Below, piece by piece: positions 1 through 6,442 of a stretch of DNA of 26,897 nt. The stretch is from a virus. Made by a program: the position numbers and the translations under genes. The DNA lies in IMG/VR virus record IMGVR_UViG_3300044953_000322, positions 1 through 26,897 of that record; one strand, given 5' to 3'. How positions within the stretch are numbered: position 1 is the stretch's first letter; every line of letters starts with the position of its first letter. The notes under the pieces are model-generated. The model was not told where the DNA came from. It saw nothing but the letters and a program-made list of their open reading frames with translations, and made no database searches.

Positions 1-77
1 GGGCGAGGCAGCCCAGCGGCAGGCGCGAAAGGGGGACGGCAATGGCGCGCATCCATATACCGCATCCTCATATTCGG

Positions 78-108
78 CGACCGCTCCGGCTGCAAGCTGG
101 AGCGGTCG
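78..108 (+). terminator. Strong hairpin, possible terminator
   Basis: A perfect 10-bp inverted repeat (arms 78-87 and 99-108, CGACCGCTCC / GGAGCGGTCG) is followed by a moderately T-rich stretch (GTTCTGCTT). It lies just upstream of the first gene and could end transcription arriving from the left edge. The U-tract is weak, so it may instead be a leader hairpin of the early operon. Confidence 0.45.
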
Positions 109-145
109 TTCTGCTTGGTGGCTTCAGAGACAGGAGGCAATGATC

Positions 146-493
146 ATGCTGAGGGTGCGCGGCGTAAGGAGCGCGGAGCAGTACCGCCAGAAATGGCACG
201 GAAACCATAATTTCCAACCGGGGCAGATTCGAGTCAGTAATGACGTGGTAGAAATCGGGTACGACGAGATCTACCCGTCGTGGGTAGCAAATGATCTAAG
301 TTTGCGAGCAAATTTCGACCCACATATGACAGTGCGGCAGGTGCGCGCCATGGTGCGCGATATTCTGCCTCTCATCCAAGATTTTCTTCAGCACTTCGAC
401 AGTGCTGAAGAAAGAGAAGACTACCGGATGGTAGTACACATGAGGGTTAGGCACCACGAAGAGCAAGCGTGGTTTGCGCGTTACGCACGATAA
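146..493 (+). CDS. Hypothetical early protein (115 aa)
   Basis: I do not recognise this protein. It is soluble and rich in charged and aromatic residues, with a predicted helical second half (about residues 60-110, ending in His/Arg-rich sequence). I chose ATG 146 rather than ATG 140 because the AGGAGG at 132-137 is 8 nt from 146 but only 2 nt from 140. Its stop overlaps the next gene's start (TAATG at 491-495), so it is translationally coupled to the XRE-like regulator and heads the early operon. Confidence 0.6.
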   Translation: MLRVRGVRSAEQYRQKWHGNHNFQPGQIRVSNDVVEIGYDEIYPSWVANDLSLRANFDPHMTVRQVRAMVRDILPLIQDFLQHFDSAEEREDYRMVVHMRVRHHEEQAWFARYAR

Positions 494-723
494 TGCGCAA
501 GGCGCGAACGATTGACGGCGAGGCATTGCGTGCGCAACGCCTCGCCAAAGGCTGGAGCCTCACCGATGTTGAGCGCCATTCGGGCGTTTCGCGCGTCACG
601 GTGCGACGAATCGAGGCGGGGCAAGATCGCCCGCACTGCGTGACCGTGCGAGCGCTCGAGGCGGCGCTCGGCGCGACGCTCGCGCCACAAGAGGGGAACC
701 ATGAAGCGGTTGTAGCGCGATGA
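493..723 (+). CDS. XRE-family helix-turn-helix regulator (76 aa)
   Basis: A small Cro/C1-type DNA-binding protein. Nearly the whole chain is one HTH_3-like fold: the segment LRAQRLAKGWSLTDVERHSG, followed by VSRVTVRRIEAG, has the usual helix-turn-helix spacing and the 'W/IExG' ending of XRE proteins. The start at ATG 493 overlaps the stop of the preceding gene, and its own stop overlaps the start of the replication gene (ATGA, 720-723). That position suggests a Cro-like or autoregulatory role over replication. There is no second domain and no peptidase, so it is not a LexA/CI-type self-cleaving repressor. Confidence 0.8.
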   Translation: MRKARTIDGEALRAQRLAKGWSLTDVERHSGVSRVTVRRIEAGQDRPHCVTVRALEAALGATLAPQEGNHEAVVAR

Positions 724-1805
724 CTGCGCGAAACCGTGTGCGGTATGTGCAATCGGCCACCGTTTTATCAGACCACTGGAAGGTCGAATCGGTCGCCGAT
801 CACTTAGGTATTTCGTACGTGCAGGTGATCGGACACCTGCACCTGCTCTGGTGGTTTACGGCAAACGCGACCGATGCATCCCAAACCACGGGCGACCTAT
901 CGAGGTTTTCCGCGGCGGTGCTCGAAAAGCGCCTACGTTGGACGGGCACCGAGGGCGCCTTAGTGGATGCCCTCACCGTTGCGGGCTGGCTTGATCGCGA
1001 TGTCAATGGCGGGTACCACGTCCATGACTGGGCCGAACACTCCGGCCAGGGCGTCGTAGCGATGAACGCACGGGCCGCGAAGATGCGCGAGTGGCGCGCG
1101 TCCCGATCTGGGAGGGCAGAGCGTGACGTCACAGTGACGCTACGTGACGACACCGTGACGTCACGTGACGACACCGTGCCGTCACGTGACGTTACCGTGA
1201 CGACTAAGAGTAAGAGTAAGAGTAAGAGTGAGATAGAGAAGTTGAGTACGACCGCTACGCGGTCGGCGCGAAGCGCGCCGGTCGCGCAAACGGCGGTCGG
1301 CGAGCCTCTCAGGCACGCACCGAGTGCCTTACCGGCGGTGGCAATTGTGCGCGAGGTTCTTGGCGTCAACCCGTGCGGTACGGTGCGCGACGCCATCGCG
1401 GCAGTGCTCGAGACGGCTACGGAGATCGAGCTAGGCAAATTCCGCGACGTGTGCGCGACGTGGCGGCTACGGGGTTTCAACCCGCGCAATGTCGCTGGGG
1501 TGCTTGACTGGTACCGCGACGGTGTGCCACCGAGTGGCGCGCCGGTGCGCGCGGGGGGGGCTGGCGCGCCGCGGCGCGAGTCACCGGCGGAGCAGATGCG
1601 CCAAATCACGGCGGCGCTTGAGGAGGCGGAACGTGCCAACGGTTTGTACGATCCAGGACGTAGGGGGTTTACTGAGCTACTGGCTGAGCGTCTTCCCCCG
1701 ACGCGACGGCCACGTGACGGATCTGGTCGCGTTATCACGGGCCTACTGGTCGGTGGTGGAACCCCGCGACTGGCTGACGGTGGAAGTGTTGACGGAGTGC
1801 GCTGA
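720..1805 (+). CDS. DnaD-like replication initiation protein (361 aa)
   Basis: Residues 1-115 resemble the winged-helix N-terminal domain of phage replisome organisers and DnaD-like proteins (SDHWKVESVADHLGISYVQV, then a W-rich segment and VHDWAEHSG). A low-complexity linker follows: four 7-residue repeats of the RDxTVTx type (residues 135-162), then Lys-Ser repeats. The second half has a helical region (about 205-270) of the kind that contacts DNA or a helicase. By analogy with lambda O, such proteins bind origin iterons and recruit the host helicase; here the linker DNA is itself an iteron array (1123-1206). The order initiator, loader-like gene, RusA supports a replication role. No polymerase or DnaB is visible, so host machinery is presumably used. 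Confidence 0.7.
   Translation: MTARNRVRYVQSATVLSDHWKVESVADHLGISYVQVIGHLHLLWWFTANATDASQTTGDLSRFSAAVLEKRLRWTGTEGALVDALTVAGWLDRDVNGGYHVHDWAEHSGQGVVAMNARAAKMREWRASRSGRAERDVTVTLRDDTVTSRDDTVPSRDVTVTTKSKSKSKSEIEKLSTTATRSARSAPVAQTAVGEPLRHAPSALPAVAIVREVLGVNPCGTVRDAIAAVLETATEIELGKFRDVCATWRLRGFNPRNVAGVLDWYRDGVPPSGAPVRAGGAGAPRRESPAEQMRQITAALEEAERANGLYDPGRRGFTELLAERLPPTRRPRDGSGRVITGLLVGGGTPRLADGGSVDGVR
1123..1206 (+). repeat. Iteron-like array, candidate replication origin
   Basis: Four tandem 21-bp units (1123-1143, 1144-1164, 1165-1185, 1186-1206) each begin with GTGACG. They contain two kinds of perfect 10-bp palindrome: GTGACGTCAC at 1123 and 1155, and GTCACGTGAC at 1160 and 1181. Immediately downstream are four TAAGAG hexamers (1205-1228) and an AG-rich run to about 1240, the least GC-rich stretch nearby. 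Iterons inside the initiator gene followed by a less stable tract is the layout of lambda-type origins. The array is also in frame (7 codons per unit), so it could be only a protein repeat. Confidence 0.6.
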
Positions 1806-2175
1806 CCTAGCGTTGGCGTCGTCGAAGTGGTTACCCACACCCAGCGAATTTTTGGAGTGGTGCGTGGAAGCTGACCGGCGCATGCGCAAGCGTCAAGTGG
1901 CGGAAGCGGTACCGGCCGCGGCGAGCCTCTCAGGCGATGATGCGTCTGGGCTTAGGCGGTGCGTGGAAAAGGGAGAATGGGATCGCTGGTATGCCTACGC
2001 TTCATCGAAGGTGCGCTTAAGGCGTGAGCCGACGTCGGAAGAGGTAAATGCAAGATTGCGTGAAATGGTCAATGAGGTGCAAAGCACGCGCGCCGGTGTT
2101 CAGCGAACGCTGAAGGGGCCGCTTGAAGCGGCCCTTGCGCTTCGCATTTCCCTTGATGACGGGCGCTGCGTCTGA
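1633..2175 (+). CDS. Probable replicative helicase loader/inhibitor-like protein (180 aa)
   Basis: The start is GTG 1633, preceded by AGGAGG at 1621-1626; the longer upstream reading is out-of-family sequence overlapping the initiator gene. It overlaps the 3' end of that gene. The first 75 residues are helical and end in WLPTPSEFLEWC. This recalls the N-terminal layout of phage helicase loader/inhibitor proteins (G39P-like), where a helical bundle ends in a 'K(F/W)xPTxxE' motif. The rest is charged and helical. Position between initiator and RusA fits loading of the host DnaB helicase. The family assignment rests on the motif and context only. Confidence 0.5.
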   Translation: MPTVCTIQDVGGLLSYWLSVFPRRDGHVTDLVALSRAYWSVVEPRDWLTVEVLTECADLALASSKWLPTPSEFLEWCVEADRRMRKRQVAEAVPAAASLSGDDASGLRRCVEKGEWDRWYAYASSKVRLRREPTSEEVNARLREMVNEVQSTRAGVQRTLKGPLEAALALRISLDDGRCV

Positions 2176-2203
2176 TCCTTCTAATCCCGCGGAGGCCGTA
2201 TAA

Positions 2204-2704
2204 GTGGCGTTAGGACACACTCCCGGCAGCCTTTGGTTGCCCGAGCCACCAAGTGTTAACCACATCTACCGGCGCACCGGCACGGGCGTATCGCTGACCG
2301 ACGAGGCGCGCCACTGGCGCGGCATAGCGCTGGCGATGCTGATGGGTTCATCGTGGCGTCCGCACGTTGCGCCGGTTGCCGTGCGGTTGACGTGGTACCG
2401 GTCGCAACGGCGCGGGGACGTGGACAACGTCGCCAAGGCGGTACTTGATGCGCTCGCCGCGCCAGCGTGGCTCGCCGACTCCCGCGGGGCGTATCACGAT
2501 GATCGACAGGTACTCGCACTTGTGATCGCTCGGCGTGACGTGCCAGACGCGCACGGTGTGGCCGTCGAGGTCGTGCCGGTACCGCTCGACGGTTTTGGCG
2601 AGCATGGGCCGGAATGGGCGCGCGGCGCCATCGCAGACCCGCCTGTGCCTGTCTCAGACCTAGGGTGGCACCACCCTACGTCGGACGCACCGGAACGCGC
2701 GTAG
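2204..2704 (+). CDS. rusA: RusA-family Holliday junction resolvase (166 aa)
   Basis: RusA-type endonucleases resolve four-way junctions and branched replication intermediates. Visible signatures are PPSVNHIYR near the N-terminus (residues 15-23), GDVDNVAKAVLDAL (71-84) with the paired acidic residues D72 and D74 and a lysine (K78), and YHDDRQV (97-103) with the later acidic pair. These match the Mg-binding and catalytic residues of the family. The start is GTG 2204, with GGAGG at 2191-2195. The chain is about 45 residues longer than the core family because of a Pro-rich C-terminal tail (about 130-166). It probably processes replicated or recombined viral DNA before packaging. Confidence 0.88.
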   Translation: MALGHTPGSLWLPEPPSVNHIYRRTGTGVSLTDEARHWRGIALAMLMGSSWRPHVAPVAVRLTWYRSQRRGDVDNVAKAVLDALAAPAWLADSRGAYHDDRQVLALVIARRDVPDAHGVAVEVVPVPLDGFGEHGPEWARGAIADPPVPVSDLGWHHPTSDAPERA

Positions 2705-2720
2705 AGCCATTGTGAGAGGG
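2694..2720 (+). repeat. Duplicated intergenic leader, copy 1
   Basis: The 27-bp segment at the end of rusA and its downstream gap matches 3576-3602 at 24 of 27 positions, and each copy sits immediately before a gene start (2723 and 3610). Both contain CGCGCGTAG and GCCATTGTG and end in a G-rich run that can serve as the ribosome binding site. This looks like a copied leader or cassette boundary. Confidence 0.7.
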
Positions 2721-2722
2721 AT

Positions 2723-3526
2723 ATGCTTGTGCGTGACCACGTTGTGATGTTCTCGGGCGGCATCGGCTCGTGGGCGTGCGCCAAACGCGTCGCGCAAGCC
2801 CACGGTACCGCAAATATGACCTTGTTATTCGCGGACGTAAAAGGAAACAGTACCAATCCACATATTGGTGAAGATGAAGACACGTACCGCTTTTTAGATC
2901 AGGCAGCCCGCAATGTCGGCGCGCCTCTGGTGATTGTAAGCGATGGTCGCACTATTTGGGATGTGTTTGAAGACCACAAATTTCTCAGCAATAGTCGGCT
3001 TGCGCATTGCTCTATTGACTTGAAGCGTACCCCAACTCAGCAATGGCTTAAACACAACCGGTGCCCGCAGAGCACGATTGTTTATCTCGGAATAGACTGG
3101 TCAGAAATTGCGCGCGCTGAGCGAGCAAGGCAAAACAACAAGCCGTATACCACAGAGTTTCCGTTGCTGCAAAAGCCTCTACTTGACAAGCAGCAAATGG
3201 TGGATTGGGCGCGTAACGAGGGCCTAGAGCCGCCTAGGCTATACAAGTACGGGTTTGCCCACAACAATTGCGGAGGGGGGTGCGTCAAATCTGGCATTTC
3301 GCAGTTTATTAAACTATTGCGCGTTATGCCTGAACGGTATGCTGTTTGGGAAAAACAAGAGCACAATATAGCAACGTTAATCGGAAAACCCGTGAGCATT
3401 CTGCGCCAGCGAACTGGCGCTAAATCCCAATCACTGACGCTACAACGTCTGCGTGAACGAATAGAGGCGCAACCGAACTTTGAAGATACTGCGTTCGATT
3501 TCGGCTCTTGTCAGTGCTTTGTATGA
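2723..3526 (+). CDS. PAPS reductase-like PP-loop protein (267 aa)
   Basis: The N-terminus carries the PP-loop SGGIGS (residues 11-16) of the adenine-nucleotide alpha-hydrolase fold used by PAPS/APS reductases, DndC and related sulfur-transfer enzymes. A HCSIDLKRTP segment follows, like the C/K region of PAPS-reductase domains. Near the C-terminus are CGGGCVKSG and a terminal CQC, which could bind a metal or an Fe-S cluster. Members occur in many phage genomes, usually without a proven reaction; sulfur-based nucleic-acid modification is one possibility. It is markedly AT-richer than its neighbours, suggesting later acquisition. It neighbours a GNAT protein and a methyltransferase, so a DNA- or tRNA-modifying cargo set is plausible. 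Confidence 0.75.
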   Translation: MLVRDHVVMFSGGIGSWACAKRVAQAHGTANMTLLFADVKGNSTNPHIGEDEDTYRFLDQAARNVGAPLVIVSDGRTIWDVFEDHKFLSNSRLAHCSIDLKRTPTQQWLKHNRCPQSTIVYLGIDWSEIARAERARQNNKPYTTEFPLLQKPLLDKQQMVDWARNEGLEPPRLYKYGFAHNNCGGGCVKSGISQFIKLLRVMPERYAVWEKQEHNIATLIGKPVSILRQRTGAKSQSLTLQRLRERIEAQPNFEDTAFDFGSCQCFV

Positions 3527-3559
3527 ATATACGGCGCGTTGTCGGCGAAGTCCGTCATT

Positions 3560-3583
3560 CATCCGCTGATGGTCAAACGCGCG
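3560..3583 (+). repeat. 24-bp direct repeat flanking the GNAT gene
   Basis: An exact 24-bp repeat occurs at 3560-3583 (in the gap upstream of the GNAT gene) and at 4190-4213 (inside the 3' end of that gene). The core is GATGGTCAAACGCGCG. Recombination between the copies would delete 630 bp, nearly the whole gene. Confidence 0.85.
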
Positions 3584-3602
3584 TAGCGCCATTGTGGGCG
3601 GG
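3576..3602 (+). repeat. Duplicated intergenic leader, copy 2
   Basis: Partner of 2694-2720 (24 of 27 identical). It overlaps the 24-bp direct repeat at 3560-3583 and ends in GGGCGGGG shortly before ATG 3610, so it may supply the translation start signal of the GNAT gene. Confidence 0.7.
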
Positions 3603-3609
3603 GTTCTAA

Positions 3610-4257
3610 ATGCCAGAAAGCGTCGCTACTTTGGGAAGATACGTTGACCGATTGCAGCGTGCCAACGCCGAAGACCTAGCGTTCTACCCACGCGACACGC
3701 TCGATGATGCCATAGCATCCGGTCACGTTTTGTTCGGGCACGAGAACGGAAGTCCCGCGGGATACTTGTGGTTTGGCGCGGTGCGTCCGATGCGTGACGT
3801 GGTGATCTATCAAGCGTGCATCGACTACGAGTTACGTCGTCGCCATATCGGTCATGCGATGGTGCGCGAGCTGCTGACCATTGCGCGCGTAGCGTGCGCG
3901 TCAGGTATGCGCTTGAAGTGTGCTTCGAGCGCAGACTCAAATGCGTTTTGGCGTTCGATTGGGTTTTACTGCACACGCGTGACTGGCGGCGGCGTCAAGC
4001 GTGGTAGAGATGTCAATCACTACCGCACTGACATACACGCAACCTTGGTGACTGCAACGCCGGTACAGCCTAGTGACCGGCCCATCGACATGCGCGCATA
4101 TCAGGCGATGAAGCGCGACGGTGTGCCGATGCCGTCGAGATTTTCCCGGAGTCACTACGGTGGGGTGTCGAATCGCTTGATCTTGCCTGCATCCGCTGAT
4201 GGTCAAACGCGCGCGGCCCAAGCGTCGCAACTGTTGATGATCGGAGTCACGGAGTGA
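3610..4257 (+). CDS. GNAT-family N-acetyltransferase (215 aa)
   Basis: The first ~145 residues fit the GNAT fold. IYQACIDYELRRRHIGHAMV holds the acetyl-CoA pyrophosphate-binding region (R/Q-x-x-G-x-G/A type, here RRRHIGHA), and NAFWRSIGF is the typical 'xxFYxxxGF' motif at the end of the domain. The final 70 residues are outside the fold and look like a separate basic tail. The substrate is unknown. The gene lies between the PP-loop protein and the DNA methyltransferase and is flanked by a 24-bp direct repeat (3560, 4190). A 28-bp stretch encoding its FWRSIGF motif is identical to part of a distant virion-type gene (25784-25811). Confidence 0.8.
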   Translation: MPESVATLGRYVDRLQRANAEDLAFYPRDTLDDAIASGHVLFGHENGSPAGYLWFGAVRPMRDVVIYQACIDYELRRRHIGHAMVRELLTIARVACASGMRLKCASSADSNAFWRSIGFYCTRVTGGGVKRGRDVNHYRTDIHATLVTATPVQPSDRPIDMRAYQAMKRDGVPMPSRFSRSHYGGVSNRLILPASADGQTRAAQASQLLMIGVTE

Positions 4258-4279
4258 ACGCAAACGAGAGTCGCGCGAA

Positions 4280-5236
4280 GTGACCGTTACGCACCTCGTT
4301 GGGCATTGCGTGGATGTCCTAGCCACCCTACCGGCGGCGTCCGTCGATTGTGTCGTCACGAGTCCGCCGTACTGGGGACTGCGCCGGTACGGCACGCCAG
4401 ACGTGACGTGGGCGGACGGTTGGGTAGGGGAACTCGGGCAGGAACCAACGCCGCGCCAGTACCTCGCGCATCTTGCTGAGGTGTTTGGTGCCGTACGACG
4501 GGTGCTCAAGCCTGACGGCACCGTATGGGTCATCATCGGCGACTCATACGCAACTGCGCAGGGGCCACAATCACCAACGGCACTGGATGGCAAGGTACGG
4601 AGCGGCGACCAACACGCAGGGCGTGCGCGCATCACACGTCAACCGGATGCGCCGCCAAAGTCCCTACTTGGTATTCCGTGGCGGTTTGCCCTCAACATGA
4701 TCGACGACGGATGGATAGTGCGACAGGACATCATCTGGGCAAAGACTAACCCGATGCCCGAGAGCGTCAGGGATCGATGCACGCGCGCGCACGAGTACGT
4801 TTTTTTGATCGCGAAACGCTCCGTGTATTACTGGGACTCGTCGGCCATGTTGGAGGTCGCACGCACGCCCGCCAACCGTCACGTGGCCGGACATAAAAAG
4901 TGGGCCGATGCGTCGGACGTTCTCGGCGGCATTCATATCGGATTAGCAGCGGCGTATGTGACGCGTGGCACGCGCAATCGTCGGTCGGTTTGGACGGTGG
5001 CGCCGAACCGTTTTGCCGGTGCGCACTTTGCCACGTTTCCGGCGGCGCTGATTCGCCCGATGATCGCCGCATCGTGTCCGTTAGGTGGCGTTGTCCTTGA
5101 TCCGTTCGGGGGATCAGGCACGACTGCCGTGGTGGCGAGTCAGCAGCAACGCCACTGCATCAGCATTGAACTGAAGCCTCAGTTTTCGGAAATTGGACGA
5201 CGGCGCACGTTAGGCGCTATGTCCAGACTTGTTTAA
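4280..5236 (+). CDS. Orphan DNA amino-methyltransferase, N4-cytosine/N6-adenine class (318 aa)
   Basis: The catalytic motif IV is TSPPYW (residues 27-32), and the AdoMet-binding motif I is DPFGGSGTT near the C-terminus. The order catalytic first, AdoMet site last is that of beta-class enzymes (Pfam N6_N4_Mtase). An SPPYW tetrad is common in N4-cytosine enzymes but does not settle the base. The middle (about 90-245) holds the target-recognition region. The predicted start is GTG 4280 with only a weak upstream binding site. No restriction endonuclease is adjacent, so it probably protects viral DNA or marks it for regulation. It is the last gene of the rightward early block and converges on the integrase. 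Confidence 0.88.
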   Translation: MTVTHLVGHCVDVLATLPAASVDCVVTSPPYWGLRRYGTPDVTWADGWVGELGQEPTPRQYLAHLAEVFGAVRRVLKPDGTVWVIIGDSYATAQGPQSPTALDGKVRSGDQHAGRARITRQPDAPPKSLLGIPWRFALNMIDDGWIVRQDIIWAKTNPMPESVRDRCTRAHEYVFLIAKRSVYYWDSSAMLEVARTPANRHVAGHKKWADASDVLGGIHIGLAAAYVTRGTRNRRSVWTVAPNRFAGAHFATFPAALIRPMIAASCPLGGVVLDPFGGSGTTAVVASQQQRHCISIELKPQFSEIGRRRTLGAMSRLV

Positions 5237-5267
5237 AAAGAACAGGCCGCGCGGGGCGTCGTTTTTT
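5235..5267. terminator. Possible bidirectional terminator between convergent genes
   Basis: The 33-bp gap between the methyltransferase and the integrase has a GC-rich core containing the palindrome CCGCGCGG. It is flanked by a run of six T (5262-5267) on the right and five A (5235-5239) on the left, so each strand would read GC-rich sequence then U-tract. The stem is imperfect and short, so this is tentative. Confidence 0.3.
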
Positions 5268-5269
5268 GT

Positions 5270-5962
5270 CTACCACGCCACACGGTCGGCGAGGTTGCGC
5301 CGTTCGGCGTTGGTGAGTCTCGTGTACATTGTCGTGGTCTCGATGCGCGCGTGGCCGAGGTGCGCCTGTACCTCCGTGAGCGGCTGACCTGATCGGAGCA
5401 GATGCACCGCCGCGCCGTGCCGAAAGTCGAGGCCGGTCGGTAGGCGCTCGCCGTTCCGGCCGGTGATCGTCACGCCTGCACGTAATCCCGCGCGGTTGAC
5501 GATGCGATGCACTTCGCGCCGATTGAGCGGAGCGTCGCCGCTGACCCGAGACCGCCACAGGTAGCCGGTGCTTGGCAGTCGCAAATCGCGCACGAACGCC
5601 GATAGCGCGCCGATCAGGTCGCGGGATACGTACACCAGTTTAAGGTGCCGACGCTTTCCGCGCTGTTTTAGGTTAGTGAGTATCAACCCTCCTTCGTCGC
5701 GGTCGAGGTCGCACGCACGTAGCGCGCAAACCTCCGACACCCGCGCGCCAGATTGCCAGAGCGTCTCAACTAGAAGCCGGTCGCGCGTGGTCTCGCAGGC
5801 AGCGATTATCGCGCGGACTTGTTCCCGCGTGACGTAGGCGGGTGGCGCGTCACCCATCGCACGCGAAGCCGTGGTAATCGCTGACGCCGGCGGAGTTGCC
5901 CGCGTCGCGGGTACTGGGACGTTCGACGGGCTGACCACGCCGACGAGGGCGGTGCCGGTCAT
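5270..5962 (-). CDS. int: Short tyrosine recombinase/integrase (230 aa)
   Basis: The catalytic domain of the tyrosine-recombinase family is clear. With the start at 5962, the residues are R74 (SGARVSEV), K99 (NLKQRGK), R181 (DFRHGAAVHLL), H204 (HLGHARIETT) and nucleophile Y213 (TMYTRL). The usual first histidine of the H-x-x-R motif is replaced by Leu178. Before the catalytic domain there are only ~42 Ala/Pro/Thr-rich residues, so the SAM-like core-binding domain is missing or reduced, as in FimB/FimE-size recombinases. The longer reading back to 6109 overlaps a + strand gene, and a start at 5854 (MGDAPPAYV) is also possible. It implies integration or inversion; I found no tRNA or obvious att core nearby. 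Confidence 0.85.
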   Translation of the reverse strand: MTGTALVGVVSPSNVPVPATRATPPASAITTASRAMGDAPPAYVTREQVRAIIAACETTRDRLLVETLWQSGARVSEVCALRACDLDRDEGGLILTNLKQRGKRRHLKLVYVSRDLIGALSAFVRDLRLPSTGYLWRSRVSGDAPLNRREVHRIVNRAGLRAGVTITGRNGERLPTGLDFRHGAAVHLLRSGQPLTEVQAHLGHARIETTTMYTRLTNAERRNLADRVAW

Positions 5963-6001
5963 CGGGCGAGTCGCGCACAACGCGCGCCGGTACGTCCCAG
6001 A

Positions 6002-6319
6002 ATGCGGATTCTGTCCATGCGCCCAGTTTACCTGGTCGCGACGTCTGCGAAACGTTGGCTGGAGGCGCACGGTGCGCCGAACGCGTGGGTGTCTGTGGCG
6101 ATTCAACAAGTTGCTGGCGATCCGGCGTCGAACTCACGCGAGGCGAGCGCATGGTTCGGCACCCTGTCGCGTCATTGGGGGCCGATCCGTGCCAGCGCCG
6201 ACGATCACACGAACGCGCGCGCCGCGGTGGCGCGCTGGGGTTGCGATTGGACGGAGGACGACGTCATCGACACGTTGTGGGCCGTGGTCGAGAGTGCGTT
6301 CAACGGCTTGGAGCGGTAA
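6002..6319 (+). CDS. Hypothetical protein upstream of ribozyme 1 (105 aa)
   Basis: I do not recognise this protein. It is soluble and Trp/Ala-rich, with an acidic C-terminus (WTEDDVIDTLWAVVESAFNG). Starts at 6002 or 6017 (MRPVYLV) are both possible; neither has a clear ribosome binding site. It is divergent from the integrase, with a 39-bp gap if int starts at 5962. It ends 28 nt before the first hammerhead ribozyme (core from 6348), so its mRNA should acquire a ribozyme-cut 3' end (2',3'-cyclic phosphate) at 6354. Confidence 0.5.
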   Translation: MRILSMRPVYLVATSAKRWLEAHGAPNAWVSVAIQQVAGDPASNSREASAWFGTLSRHWGPIRASADDHTNARAAVARWGCDWTEDDVIDTLWAVVESAFNGLER

Positions 6320-6330
6320 AGTAGGGATCA

Positions 6331-6400
6331 GGGCGGGGAAACCCGCCCCCCGTCCGGCGCGAACCTGCGCCGCTGATGAGGCCGCGGGGCCGAAACGGGG
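6331..6400 (+). ncRNA. Type III hammerhead ribozyme, copy 1 (with 5' hairpin)
   Basis: All conserved hammerhead parts are present in order. Stem III 5' strand CCCCGT is 6348-6353, the cleavage-site C is 6354 (GTC), and stem I CGGCGC/GCGCCG is 6355-6360/6367-6372, closed by GAACCT. The core CTGATGA is 6373-6379. Stem II GGCC/GGCC is 6380-6383/6388-6391 with loop GCGG, then GAA (6392-6394) and stem III 3' strand ACGGGG (6395-6400). Stems I and II are closed and stem III open, which defines type III. Self-cleavage is expected after 6354. A 7-bp hairpin with a GAAA tetraloop (6331-6348) abuts stem III. Every catalytically required nucleotide (C3, G5, A6, G8, A9, G12-A14, A15.1-U16.1) is intact. 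Confidence 0.93.
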
Positions 6401-6442
6401 AAAGCGATAGTCTGCGATAATCGCCTCAGAAGGATCATCTCG

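Noticed and set aside
42-143. 33-aa ORF ahead of the first gene with a GGGGGAC-type binding site
   Set aside because: Its sequence is mostly the 78-108 hairpin read as codons and it shows no domain or protein-like composition. I keep the hairpin instead.
1123-1230. CRISPR-like array
   Set aside because: 21-bp units abut without spacers and are in coding frame; no cas genes.
800-1840. 346-aa - strand ORF opposite the replication initiator
   Set aside because: Ser/Arg/Thr-rich shadow composition typical of the antisense of a GC-rich gene; the + strand has clear domain patterns and good starts.
2661-2678. TAGGGTGG/CCACCCTA inverted repeat as a terminator
   Set aside because: It lies inside the rusA coding end, has almost no loop and no T-tract.
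5963-6109. 49-residue N-terminal extension of the integrase
   Set aside because: Arg-rich shadow sequence overlapping the start of the + strand gene at 6002, with no family similarity.
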